Of a stretch of DNA of 64,000 nt, positions 30,790 to 40,395 are shown in pieces. A program made the position numbers and the translations under genes. Each line of letters starts with the position of its first letter. Within the stretch, counting starts at the first letter, position 1. Origin of the DNA: Candidatus Bealeia paramacronuclearis (GTDB taxonomy: Bacteria; Pseudomonadota; Alphaproteobacteria; UBA9655); the NCBI RefSeq assembly GCF_035607555.1, contig NZ_JAVHWZ010000002.1, positions 310,001 through 374,000 of the forward strand, written 5' to 3'. The notes below the pieces were generated by a model. The model saw nothing but the letters and a program-made list of their open reading frames with translations. It ran no database searches and had not been told where the DNA came from.

Positions 30790-31179
30790 TCACTCTTTTT
30801 CAAAGATCAGCATCATTCAACAAACTCCCACACAATTTTGTAACACCATTTTTATACCCTCCTGAACAATGCCGGTGTGTACCCTATCCCATTTTTCTGC
30901 AATCCTTGGGTTTGCATTGAGGTCTCCAGTCGTAGGTTGTTATCAATCCTATTCTTGATGCCTTTTTTGTATTCAACAAGAGAGATGGGCTTCGCGACCG
31001 AGCGGTTTAGTGGCACGTTCAGCTCATTCCTCTTGTCTCAAATCCGTCTCACTTCTATCAGCTCTGTCGCATCTGTTAAAAATGAGCGAAAAATGAAAAA
31101 TGGGAACATCAAAAAATGGCAAAAGTTCTCGATTGAAACTTTTCAAAATCACCTAAATTTTCATAGATGCGACATAATC
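30790..31179. other. Gap with IS scars
   Basis: No convincing gene. A 14-base piece of the IS481-like end (GTCTCACTTCTATC) is at 31046-31059, followed by an AT-rich tract that contains GATGCGACA/TGTCGCATC as distant inverted repeats (31070 and 31165 region), possibly ends of a vanished element. Confidence 0.4.
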
Positions 31180-31545
31180 CTATTTATGCTGGGACGATTT
31201 TTCATTCACAGAACAGCCTTGAAAAAATAGATAAGGAATATTAATCACTGTTAATTGATTGTAAACAGTTAAGAGCTTCTTATTAAGATCCATAGCTGCT
31301 TCATTGTTTTTATTCTTTTGAAGAAATAAACGAAGCTCAAGTATGTTTTTGTTTGTGTTAGTGATTAAGGCATCTACTTTTTCACTAACATCTTTGCCAA
31401 GTTCTTGACTCCCGCCACTTGCTTTACAGAGTCCTTGAAAGTTAATATTGTTTAGTACATCCTCTAAGGTAATTGTATCTGCATTAGCTTGATAAGGTGA
31501 ACATAATCCACCAAGCAATATGGGGAATATTAATATTTTTTTCAT
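31180..31545 (-). CDS. Small secreted protein
   Basis: 121 residues with a clear signal peptide (MKKILIFPILLGGLCSPYQANA, cleavage at ANA/DT) and a strong AGGAGA 6 bases before the ATG. The mature part is helical with two cysteines (GLCKAS near residue 40, QGCSV near the end), one disulfide likely. No family recognised. Periplasmic or exported. Confidence 0.65.
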   Translation of the reverse strand: MKKILIFPILLGGLCSPYQANADTITLEDVLNNINFQGLCKASGGSQELGKDVSEKVDALITNTNKNILELRLFLQKNKNNEAAMDLNKKLLTVYNQLTVINIPYLFFQGCSVNEKSSQHK

Positions 31546-31797
31546 AATTGTCTCCTGTAAATGTAATTTTTTTCTCTAAAAAGAGGGGGTTTTAATAAAT
31601 ATGTTGAGTAATTTATTTCTATCTACTCAAATAACTTGTTTCTGAGGGGTCGAAAATTTCCTTTTGGGCTTTCTCAACAGGTCTAATATAAAAAAAATAG
31701 TTAATAAATACTTAACAATTTGTTTATAGTTTTAGCGTGAAAGAAAAATATTGAAGATATGAGGCAAAATAGGGGGTGCTGTCGCAAAGTTTGTCCG

Positions 31798-32150
31798 AGT
31801 TCAGATAGAAGTGAGACAAAATTGGGAGGGATGGAGATGAGCTGAGCGCGCCCCCAAATTACGCTATAGCGAGGCTCATCTCCATCGCCACACCCAAACC
31901 AGGCCTCAAGAATAGGAGAATGTAAAAAACCTATTGATGGAGGACTGGATGAGGATCCACGGACTACATAAAAATATGCATAGGCTTTATGCATATGCGC
32001 GTACACAAGACTATTTGGACGTCTATCGCAAACGGTATGAAGACGGCGTGAGGCGCTGGGAAAAGTTGAAAGCTAAAAACGTTTCCGATGCGATATGCCA
32101 AGACATTTGCGGGATGTCCCGCGCAACGTATTACCGCCACAAAATATTCT
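31798..32150 (+). mobile_element. IS481-like element, 5' fragment
   Basis: Left end GAGTTCAGATAGAAGTGAGAC, the 120-base leader and the first about 70 codons of the transposase (MRIHGLHKNMHRLYAYARTQ; DICGMSRATYYRHK). Breaks off at about 32145 into an IS256 fragment. Confidence 0.8.
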
Positions 32151-32175
32151 GCGTGATCTTGAAAATGGGATGGCT

Positions 32176-32600
32176 CCACCTTCAAAAAAGCCCTCATCGA
32201 AAAGGCGCTCGAAGGCGAGCTTGGACACCATCTTGGATATGCCAAGCACGGTAAAAGCTCACAGGAAAATAACCGTAATGGCTATAGTTCAAAAACCCTT
32301 AAAACGGATAAAGTGCCCCTTCAGCTCAACATTCCCCGAGATCGCGAAGCCTCTTTTGAGCCCCAATTAATCCGAAAACACCAAAGACGCCTCCAAGCCT
32401 TGGATGATAAAATCATCGCTCTTTATGCCCGCGGCATGGGGATGCGGAAGATCCAAGATTACCTCCTGGATCTTTATGGCACCGAAGTCTCCCCTGAGTT
32501 CATTTCTTCCGTCACAGATTCCGTCATGGAGGAAGTCACAGCCTGGCAAAATCGCCCCTTGGACAAGGTCTATCCCATCTTGTATTTGGACGCTGATTGA
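32176..32600 (+). pseudogene. IS256-family transposase, N-terminal/middle fragment
   Basis: Open frame from about 32176: FKKALIEKALEGELGHHLGY, NGYSSKTLKTDKVPLQL, IPRDREASFEPQLIRKHQRR, KIIALYARGMGMRKIQDYL, ending VYPILYLDAD just where the first catalytic Asp region begins. No own start and no C-terminus. A different IS256 subtype from that at 17-19.5 kb. Confidence 0.8.
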
Positions 32601-32662
32601 CGTCAATTAGAATTTCCGCCAGCGACAATTAAAAGTTCCAAAATTTGGGGGCTATGAATTGG

Positions 32663-32826
32663 TCATTTTTGGTTCCCCTTGATGAGTGATTTTTTCCCAG
32701 GCAATCGATTAGATTTGGCCCTTTTATCGTCGTTTCCATTCCATCCGTTGACACTGTACCAACAAGTTCCATCCTCAAAGCAAGCGGTATAACAACCCTC
32801 CACCGTGGAAACACCCTGTATATAAG
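32663..32826 (-). pseudogene. C-terminal fragment of a Cys-rich protein, cut by IS5
   Basis: Minus-strand frame reads GVSTVEGCYTACFEDGTCWY, then SVNGWNGNDDKRAKSNRLPG, KKSLIKGNQK and stop. It enters from the IS5 element at 32827. Three cysteines in 11 residues with aromatics look like a secreted Cys-rich protein. The 5' part is not found in the window. Confidence 0.4.
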
Positions 32827-34019
32827 ACCATTGCATAATTGAGGGATGAGGAGAGAAAGGATATACTGAGGAAAGTCCGAAAAGCAGGAGTGATCGAAAA
32901 TGTCCTTTTTAAATTGTGAAGCCAGAGAGCGTTTAAAGAACAGTCAACTTATCCAAGCTTTTAGCCTTATCGACTGGGAGAGTGTAAAGCAAAATATGGG
33001 GAAACTAGGAAGATCTGGCTATGGCCCCAATGGGTACGTACCAGTCAATTTACTGAAGGCGTTGATTTTGCAGGCTTGGCATAGCTTAAGCGATGAGGGG
33101 TTGGAAGAAGCCTTGAGGGTTCGGTTGGACTTTATGGTCATCACGGGGTTGGAAAAGGTGCCTGATCATACGACGCTCTGTCGATTTCGCAACTTGTTGA
33201 TCAGTCAAAACCTTTGGGAATACCTCCTTGCAATGATCAATTATCAACTAGAACAAAAGGGATTAAAAGTGAAAGAATCCCAAGGAGCGATTATAGATGC
33301 GACGCTTATCGAATCAGCGGCACGTCCTCGGAAAGAAATGGAGGGGATGGCTGTTGATCGTGAAGAAGACAAGGAATATGCTGTTGAAGAGCAGGTAACC
33401 CTTTCCAAAGATCCAGATGCCACATGGCTTAAGAAGGGGAAACGGAGCTATTTTGGGTACAAAGGCTTTATGGTCATTGACCAGGAGGACGGATATATTG
33501 ATCAGGTTCACGTGACGCCTGCGCATGTCTCTGAAGTGAGAGAGTTGGAAGAGGTTGTGAAGAAGCGTCGAGATAAGAGGCTTTATGGAGACAAAGGGTA
33601 TGCTTCCCAAGGAAACAAAGACTTGCTGAGGTCTAAGGGGATTAAGAACGGGTTGATGGAGAAAGCGAAAAGAAATAAGCCCTTAACCCATTGGCAAAAA
33701 GTATTTAACCGGATGATTTCGAAGATTCGATATAGGGTGGAACAAGGATTTGGAACCTTAAAACGAAAATTCAAATTCACGAGAGCATCCTATTTTACAA
33801 CACCCAAAGTTCAAGGACAAATGGCCCTAAAAGCCATAGCCTTTAACCTCTTAAAGGCCACAAATAAGGTTGCTTATGGATAAATCAGGCGAGTTAAGTG
33901 AGTATTTGAGCAAAAAAAGAACAAAGAGACGAAGAAAAATATCATCCCCCTCAATTTAAAAAACTCAAAAATTAGCTTTTCAGGACCTCAGTTGGAATTT
34001 TTATTAATTATGCAATGGC
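32827..34019 (+). mobile_element. IS5-family element, copy 2 of 3
   Basis: Same ends (CCATTGCATAATT inverted, 32828-32840 and 34006-34018) and content as the copy at 19.9 kb. Its right end is joined to the 5'-truncated IS481-like element by the same junction as copy 3 at 62545. Confidence 0.92.
32900..33883 (+). CDS. IS5-family transposase
   Basis: 327 residues, intact DDE core (IIDATLIESAA, LYGDKGYAS, RVEQGFGTLKR). Cys6 replaces Arg6 of the two sister copies through a single C-to-T change, otherwise the three proteins match. Confidence 0.95.
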   Translation: MSFLNCEARERLKNSQLIQAFSLIDWESVKQNMGKLGRSGYGPNGYVPVNLLKALILQAWHSLSDEGLEEALRVRLDFMVITGLEKVPDHTTLCRFRNLLISQNLWEYLLAMINYQLEQKGLKVKESQGAIIDATLIESAARPRKEMEGMAVDREEDKEYAVEEQVTLSKDPDATWLKKGKRSYFGYKGFMVIDQEDGYIDQVHVTPAHVSEVRELEEVVKKRRDKRLYGDKGYASQGNKDLLRSKGIKNGLMEKAKRNKPLTHWQKVFNRMISKIRYRVEQGFGTLKRKFKFTRASYFTTPKVQGQMALKAIAFNLLKATNKVAYG

Positions 34020-34082
34020 CTTTTGCCACACCCAAACCAGGCCTCAAGAATAGGAAATGTAAAAAACCTATTGATAGAGGAC

Positions 34083-35092
34083 ATGATGAGGATCCACGGA
34101 TTACATAAAAATATGCATAGGCTTTATGCATATGCGCGTACACAAGACTGTTTGGACGTCTATCGCAAACGGTATGAAGACGGCGTGAGGCGCTGGGAAA
34201 AGTTGAAAGCTGAAAACGTTTGCGATTCCACGTGCCAAGACATTTGCGGGATGTCTCGCGCAACTTATTATCGCCACAAGAAGATCCTGAAGGACCTTAA
34301 CAAAGGGAGTGTTCCCCCTTCAAAAAAGCCACGAAATCTCAACAAACCGCACTGGGGAGAGGCAGAACTTCAGCTTGTGAAAGTGCGCCGCGAAAATCCC
34401 ACCTATGGCAAAGAGAAAATCGCCATCATTCTCAAGCGAGACCATGGGCAAATCCTGAGCGAAAGCACCGTCGGCCGTCTCCTGACCTCCCTCAAAAACA
34501 AGGGTCTTGTGCAAAAATCACCCTCTGCCCTGAGAACAAAAAGAAAAAGACGTTTGAAAGCCATGCAAAACCTTGGACTTTCAAGGATTATAAAACGATG
34601 ACGCTTGGTGAGCGGGTGCAAATTGACCACATGACAGTCACCAAAAATGGTATCTGTTTCAAGCACTTCCAGGCTTGGGAAAGAGGCTCGAAATTTATCT
34701 ATGCGAGTGTGTATGCCCATGCGAAGAGCTCAAGTGCCAAGCGCTTTTTGTTCGATTTTGTGAAACGTGCACTCTTTAAAATTCACTCCATTCAAGTCGA
34801 CGGTGGCTCTGAATTTATGGCAAAATTTGAGGAAGCCTGTGAAGATCTGGGCATTCCGTTGATTGTTCTGTCCCCCAAAAAGCCCACTTACAACGGCGGC
34901 GTTGAGCGGGGAAATCGAATATTCCGGGAGGAATTTTACAACCAAAACAACCTCCTGGCTGATTCCATAGCTTCTATGCGCTTTGAGCTCTCTCAAGCTG
35001 TCTCAAAGTATAATTCTTATCGGCCTCATCGCGCCGCGAAAGGCCTCACTCCTTTGCACTATATTCACTCTCATATTCTCGAGGCCTCTTGA
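34083..35092 (+). pseudogene. IS481-like transposase, one-base frameshift
   Basis: HTH part from about 34083 (MMRIHGLHKNMHRLY; GKEKIAIILKRDHGQIL). One base is missing at about 34551 relative to the copy at 62.6 kb, so the frame ends at 34601 (RIIKR). The integrase core then runs 34598-35092: VQIDHMTVTKNG (first Asp), SIQVDGGSEFM (second Asp) and NGGVERGNRIF with REEF (third, Glu). The DDE residues are kept but the protein is split. Confidence 0.8.
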
Positions 35093-35168
35093 GTCTCATT
35101 CTATATGAACTCGTACAAGAAACTGATTTGACCTTGAAGCTTTTTCATTTTTTCTCTAAGTTTGCTGG

Positions 35169-35738
35169 ATGACTCAAAATTCAATATCACGTAGACAGTT
35201 TTTGATATTTGGCGGAGCGGCAGCGCTTGTAGGCCTTTCCTGTAGTACATTGCCCGCGCTCATCATTCCTAAAAAACCGAAATTTTCTCAGAAAAAATTT
35301 GCGCTTACCAACATTCACACAGGCGAGTCTTTTGAGGGGGTCTTTTGGCAAAATGGATCTTGGGTGGAGTCGTCTCTTCATCAATTGAATAAAATTTTAC
35401 GCGATCGTAGAAATGGAAAAGTTCATCCTATTAATGCTGAACTTTTTCATCTGATGCACCGCATTCAAGAGGAAGCGGGATCAAAATCCCAATTCGAAAT
35501 TATTTGTGGATATCGCAGCCCTGAAACCAATCTGATGCTGAAAAAAGCTAAAAAAGGAATTGCTCAAAATTCCCAGCATATCAAAGGAAATGCCATTGAT
35601 TTGCGTCTTTCTGGATTGAAATTGCGCGAGCTTCGAGATATCGCTCGTACACAAAAAGCAGGAGGTGTGGGATATTACTCAAAATCAAATTTTGTTCATA
35701 TTGACATTCGCCCCAAACCAGCTTATTGGCAGTCTTAG
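35169..35738 (+). CDS. YcbK/MepK-like murein endopeptidase (DUF882, M15 family)
   Basis: 189 residues. A twin-arginine signal, SRRQFLIFGGAAALVG, sends it folded to the periplasm. The C-terminal LAS-type zinc peptidase domain shows the metal ligands in QHIKGNAIDLRL (His and Asp) and NFVHIDIRP (His), with YRSPETN ahead of them. In E. coli MepK cuts 3,3 crosslinks in peptidoglycan. Length and order match the family. Starts 57 bases after an IS481-like right end, so it may lie under a changed promoter. Confidence 0.9.
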   Translation: MTQNSISRRQFLIFGGAAALVGLSCSTLPALIIPKKPKFSQKKFALTNIHTGESFEGVFWQNGSWVESSLHQLNKILRDRRNGKVHPINAELFHLMHRIQEEAGSKSQFEIICGYRSPETNLMLKKAKKGIAQNSQHIKGNAIDLRLSGLKLRELRDIARTQKAGGVGYYSKSNFVHIDIRPKPAYWQS

Positions 35739-35890
35739 ATATTAATGTATTGAAAAACTGAGCATTTTTATTTTAAAGGCTTTTTTTAATTTTATATTGG
35801 ATTTTAGATGTTTTTTACGATTTTGAAAGAATTTCTAAATAGAATCTTCACATTAATTGAAGGCAATATTAACGATTAAGGATAGAGATC

Positions 35891-36652
35891 ATGTCTGTAG
35901 CCTCTCCATTTTCTGTGCTCAAATCTCAACTGAATGCGGAAAAAGAAACACGCCGCAATTTAGCAGCGGCTTACCGTATTTTTGCGCATCTAAAAATGGA
36001 TGATTTGACATACACGCACCTCTCCGCACGTGTTCCGAATCAGGATGCCTATTTTATTTATCCCTTTGGAGATCTCTTTGAAGAGGTTACGGCTTCGCGC
36101 CTTTTGAAGGTCTCCCTAGATGGTGAAATTCTTGAGGGCTCGGAATTTCAATACAATAAAACCGGGTACATTATTCATGGCTCAATTTATCAGGCCCGCT
36201 CTGAGATTAATGCCATCTTTCACCTTCATACGCCCGCAGGTGTTGCAGTTTCGGCTATGCCCCAGGGACTCATGCCCATTAGTCAATTTGCCTTCCATTT
36301 TTATAATCGGATTGGGGCCTATCATTATGACTCTTTGGCCCTTGACTATAGAAGGCAGGGTGAGAGTCTAAAGGCCGCCCTTGGAACATATAAAACACTT
36401 CTCCTTCAAAATCATGGGACACTGACTTGTGGCGAAACCATAGAAGAAGCTTTTCTTTATATGTATTTTCTTGAGCGCGCTTGTCAAACACAAGTGGCAG
36501 CACTTTCTTGCGGAACGCCCATTGTACCTTCCCCTGAAGTTTGTGAGAAAACGGCTCAAGATTTGCGAAATTTTGAGCCGGATTTCGGAAGTCGCGATTG
36601 GACAGCGCTTATGCGCATTGTTGAGACAAACTATCCCGATTATAAAGAATGA
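35891..36652 (+). CDS. Class II aldolase/adducin family protein
   Basis: 253 residues with AAGGA upstream. The zinc site shows as HLHTPAG (HxH), and the third His in LLQNHGTLTCG; DDLTYTHLSARVP is the conserved start. Members include fuculose-1-phosphate aldolase and decarboxylases; the longer bacterial form seen here is common in alphaproteobacteria without a settled substrate. Cytosolic. Stands alone, followed by tRNA-Thr on the other strand. Confidence 0.88.
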   Translation: MSVASPFSVLKSQLNAEKETRRNLAAAYRIFAHLKMDDLTYTHLSARVPNQDAYFIYPFGDLFEEVTASRLLKVSLDGEILEGSEFQYNKTGYIIHGSIYQARSEINAIFHLHTPAGVAVSAMPQGLMPISQFAFHFYNRIGAYHYDSLALDYRRQGESLKAALGTYKTLLLQNHGTLTCGETIEEAFLYMYFLERACQTQVAALSCGTPIVPSPEVCEKTAQDLRNFEPDFGSRDWTALMRIVETNYPDYKE

Positions 36653-36687
36653 TAGGGAGGTCAGTGGGAAAAGAGATTTAAAAACAC

Positions 36688-36763
<76 letters not shown>

Positions 36764-36805
36764 ATGAACACTTTCATATCGAAATTTTTGAAAGCCTGCA
36801 AGAGC

Positions 36806-38028
36806 CTCAGGGCCACCTCATGAAAATTTTTGAGTGAGGATATTGGAAAGGATGTTGTCGTCCCAACCGGCCATTTTTCTAAGCCTTTTAATAGACTGAC
36901 GCTTCATTTTATCTTTGGTAAGCTGTAAAAGATTTAAAGCCATATGTCGAATAATAGCCATAACTTGAGGGGCGTTTTCTTTCCTGATGCGAGATTGATC
37001 TTCTCCAAAAGACATGTCTAAAACCCAATGAAGATTATTTTCTATCTCCCAATGACTTCGAATAGCCCCCAGGACCTTCTGAGGAGTTTCTTGGAGAGAA
37101 GAGATATAATATCGTGTTTCGTAAGTGGTTTTATCTTTGGTTTCTCGTTTAGAATCAATACGAATGATACTATGAATTGAGCTCCAATGAGGATGCCGCT
37201 CTCGCAGCCAGGCCACATCATGTGTGACCCAACATTGCCTTGTCTCAAGGCGGCCATGACCTTTATCGTAATCCTTAAAAGAGCTGATATTGTTAATTGT
37301 TTTCAATTCGCTATCACTCAAGCAGGTTGTTACATCTTCGCAAAGAGTTCCCTGATTTCCTTTTAAAGAAAAAATATAGTTTCCCTCTTTCTGAATGATT
37401 TGATCGGCAATGTCATATTGACATCCCATTGCATCAATGGTGACTGTTGTTCCTCTCAGGTCTAACCATTCCAAAAGCTTAGGAATCGCTGTGATTTCAT
37501 TGCTTTTTTCTGAGACTTTTTCCTGCGCTAACACCAATCTGGCTTCTGACGCATAAGCGCTAACCATATGTAACATATCAGTTCCCTCATCAAAGCTATG
37601 CCGTGATGATTTTCCATCGATAGCAATAACTTTCTTTTGCATTTGAGATTTAAGACTTTCGACCCAACTTCGAAACAGCTCTTGAAATTCCTTGGGATCT
37701 ATTGCTCTAAAAAATCGACGATAGGTATCATCGCTGGGAATTCCGTTCTTGTAAGGTAAGAATTGACGAAGGTAGTCAATCTTTGCCTTTCCAAAGTCTT
37801 CAACATCCTGCCATCCTTCTGCTCCAGATATTACAGCGCACAGAGTGACAAGGCGTATTTCTGACATTGTGTAGTCTCGATTACGCTCAGACCTTGGATC
37901 TTCTATATCTTTAAAATGATCTAAAAAACTAATTTCAACTTCTATTCCCATTTCTACCTCCTGTTTTTTTCAGGTAGGCTCTCATTTTTTCTATCTCTTA
38001 GCTATTTTTTTCATGAGGTGGCCCTGAG
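36806..38028 (-). mobile_element. ISAs1-family element
   Basis: Ends CTCAGGGCCACCTCATGAAAA perfect in inverted orientation (36806 and 38028). 1223 bp with one intact transposase. No direct repeat was found at the borders. Confidence 0.9.
36818..37951 (-). CDS. ISAs1-family transposase
   Basis: 377 residues. N-terminal DDE_Tnp_1-associated region (FKDIEDPRSERNRDYTMSEI; GWQDVEDFGKAKIDYLRQFL) and the DDE core: KKVIAIDGKSSRHSFD (first Asp), TVTIDAMGCQYDIAD (second Asp), IRSHWEIENNLHWVLDMSF (Glu). Full length and uninterrupted, so probably active. AGGAGG lies upstream of the ATG. Confidence 0.95.
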   Translation of the reverse strand: MGIEVEISFLDHFKDIEDPRSERNRDYTMSEIRLVTLCAVISGAEGWQDVEDFGKAKIDYLRQFLPYKNGIPSDDTYRRFFRAIDPKEFQELFRSWVESLKSQMQKKVIAIDGKSSRHSFDEGTDMLHMVSAYASEARLVLAQEKVSEKSNEITAIPKLLEWLDLRGTTVTIDAMGCQYDIADQIIQKEGNYIFSLKGNQGTLCEDVTTCLSDSELKTINNISSFKDYDKGHGRLETRQCWVTHDVAWLRERHPHWSSIHSIIRIDSKRETKDKTTYETRYYISSLQETPQKVLGAIRSHWEIENNLHWVLDMSFGEDQSRIRKENAPQVMAIIRHMALNLLQLTKDKMKRQSIKRLRKMAGWDDNILSNILTQKFS

Positions 38029-38119
38029 TTTTTTGATTAATTAAATTTTCCCATTCTATTGCGCTTTGGCGCACGCACCTCTGAAAAACTTTCTTAAAAA
38101 ACTTTCTTAACTTTTGTCC

Positions 38120-38745
38120 GAGTTCAGATAGAAGTGAGACAGGATTGGGAGGGATGGAGATGAGCTGAGCGCGCCCCCAAATTGCGCTGTAGCGAGGCTC
38201 ATCTCCATTGCCACACCCAAACCAGGCCTCAAGAATAGGAAATGTAAAAAACCTATTGATGGAGGACTGGATGAGGATCCACGGATTACATAAAAATATG
38301 CATAGGCTTTATGCATACGCGCTTACACAAGACTGTTTGGACGTCTATCGCAAACGCTATGAAGGAGGTGTAAGGCTCTGGGAAAAGTTGAAAGCTGAAA
38401 ACGTTTGCGATTCCACGTGCCAAGAAATTTGCGACATGTCCCGCGCAACTTATTATCGCCACAAGAAGATCCTGAAGGACCTTAACAAAGGGAGTGTTCC
38501 CCCTTCAAAAAGGCCACGAAATCTCAACAAACCGCGCTGGGGAGAGGCAGAGCTTCAGCTTGTTTTGAGAGTGCGCCGCGAAAATCCCACCTATGGCAAA
38601 GAGAAAATCGCCATCATTCTCAAGCGAGACCATGGGCAAATCCTGAGCGAAAGCACCGTCGGCCGTATCCTGACCTCCCTCAAAAACAAGGGGCTTGTGC
38701 AAAAATCATCCTCCGCCCTGAGAACAAAAAGAAAAAGACAATTTT
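38120..38745 (+). mobile_element. IS481-like element, 3'-truncated
   Basis: Left end GAGTTCAGATAGAAGTGAGAC at 38120-38140 and the N-terminal HTH half of the transposase (ATG 38259; MRIHGLHKNMHRLYAYALTQ to ALRTKRKRQF). The catalytic half is lost at 38745, and the junction sequence is also found at 61315-61339. Confidence 0.85.
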
Positions 38746-38788
38746 AACACTTGACATATTTTAAATTGGCCCAGAGTTTTGGTATATA

Positions 38789-39716
38789 GTACTTCTCCAT
38801 TATATGGATAGACATTGGCTGAGGAGTTTATCAAGGAGTTGATGAAGGTTTTCTGGGTTTTGCTGGACGAGGGGGCGGAGGATGGATTTGATTTTGTGCC
38901 ACCAATGTTCGATAGGATTGAGGTCAGGAGAGTCAGTTGGGGGAAAGAGGAGATGGCAGCCAAATTTCTCAATCAAATCTTTCGTTTTTGGCGATTTGTG
39001 AAAGGCGGCATTGTCCATAATCAGGGTGGTATTTTTTGATAAACCCGGCAATAAAACCTACTCAAGCCAAGCATTAAAAAGATCTGCATGACATCCACCT
39101 TGAAAGGTGAAAGGCGCCACGAACGCACCCTTCATGAGACCGCCAATGATACTGGCACGCTCTCTTTTTTGGCCCGGGATCTCCGCGTAAACCTTTTGTC
39201 CGCGCGGCGCCCAGGCATGCTCTCGATAAAGGCGATTATCAATCCCAGCTTCATCAATCCACACGATTGTTTCAGGATCTATTTTCTCAAGCTGTTTTAT
39301 AAATTCGGCCCGCTTGTCTTCGTTACGTTCTTTGTAAAGCGTCGTCTTTTTTTCGTGTAATGTTTAAACGTTTAAGCCATTTACTCACGTTTTGGAATCT
39401 CAACCCCAAAGCTTCGGCGATTTGTTTGAGCGTATGATCCGGATTTTGAGCGACGTAGTCTCTGAGTTTTTGCTCATCGACTTTACGCGGATAAGAAGTG
39501 CGTTTTTTCGGTTTAATATCCCCTTGTTTATGAAGACATATCCATCGATAGATCGTGGCTTCTCCAACGTTAAAAACCTTTGCAGCCTCCCGCTTACGGC
39601 CGCCGCTCGTAATGTAGGAGATGACCTTTTTCCGCAGGTCTTCCGAATATGCTTTTACCATTCCCTCCTTATACCTAAACTTTTCCTAAAAATCTATCTA
39701 TTTATAGGGGAAGGAC
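38789..39716 (-). mobile_element. IS630-family element B, full length but decayed
   Basis: Ends GTACTTCTCCATTATATGGATAG and (complement) GTCCTTCCCCTATAAATAGATAG, each beside TA (38787-38788, 39717-39718). 928 bp. Confidence 0.85.
38800..39661 (-). pseudogene. IS630-family transposase, frameshift and stop
   Basis: HTH frame from 39661 (AYSEDLRKKVISYITSGGRK; FQNVSKWLKRLNITRKK) meets a seven-A run at about 39352 where a +1 (or -2) shift is needed to reach the catalytic part: VWIDEAGIDNRLYREHAWAP, then a TAG at 39056-39058 in place of a Gln codon, then LIMDNAAFHKSPK and PDLNPIEHWWHK. Some IS630 elements use programmed frameshifting, but the in-frame stop makes this copy inactive. Confidence 0.8.
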
Positions 39717-39718
39717 TA

Positions 39719-39872
39719 TATCTGTTTTTGACGGTTTCATATTGCAAGCTTTCGATCCGTTGATCCTCATTTCTTGCAATTATACTATCAAATTTTCAGC
39801 ATAAAATTAATTTGATTCAACGTGTTAGGCAATATTTTAGGGGCGACAAATTAACCGGCGGAAACGTTCACA
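39719..39872 (-). mobile_element. IS5-type 5' scrap
   Basis: 39720-39755 is the inverted copy of the start of the IS5 relic at 13022-13058 (complement of GCTTGCAATATGAAACCGTC). The IS630-B element is inserted in it at a TA. The rest of the stretch is AT-rich and unassigned. Confidence 0.6.
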
Positions 39873-40193
39873 ATGTCACCTGTTGCGGGCGGATTTTTTG
39901 AAGATATCATCGGCTGTTACGTGCTGGGAGATGCGGGTTACGATTCAGATCGATATCGCCGAGACCTCATGTCGAACAACAATATCGCCGTGATTCCGGG
40001 ACGAAAAAATCGCAAAATTCCAATTGATTACGACAAAAAGATCTACAAGCTTCGCAGCCGCATCGAGATGTTTTTTGGAAAAATCAAAGAAAACAGAAGG
40101 CTTGGCATGAGATATGACAAACTGGATAGCTCTTTTCTCGGCTTCATTACCCTGGCTTCACTCAACATCTTCCTGAAATCAACAATTAGCTAA
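39841..40193 (+). pseudogene. IS5-family (IS427-like) transposase, C-terminal fragment
   Basis: First GDKLTGGNVHNVT in one frame, then from 39873 in another: CYVLGDAGYDSDRYRRDL (catalytic Asp region), IPGRKNRKIPIDYDKKIYK and RSRIEMFFGKIKENRRLGMR (catalytic Glu). N-terminus missing and frame broken. Confidence 0.8.
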
Positions 40194-40395
40194 CAGTGTC
40201 TAATTCAATGAATTCGCAATTATGAAAAATTTCTCTATGTAATCTGTTTTATGGCCGGATTAATATATTCACTCTCATATTCTCGAGGCCTCTTGAGTCT
40301 CATTCTATATGCACTCCTACATTAAAAAAGAAACATTTGAATAACTCCTCTTTTTCAATTAAAAGATTTAAAAATTTTCAAGTGATGAGTTATTT
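40194..40395. other. Spacer with IS481-like right end
   Basis: 40262-40316 repeats the last 50 bases of the IS481-like element, including TATTCTCGAGGCCTCTTGAG and the end GTCTCATTCTATATGCACTC, with no transposase attached. The remainder is the AT-rich leader of the gene at 40396. Confidence 0.75.

Noticed and set aside
30877-31230. 117-codon plus-strand frame
   Set aside because: Overlaps the well-supported secreted protein on the other strand, low-complexity residues, spans an IS scar.
39323-39360. Programmed frameshift in IS630-B
   Set aside because: The shift needed is +1/-2 rather than -1, and an in-frame TAG further on shows decay.
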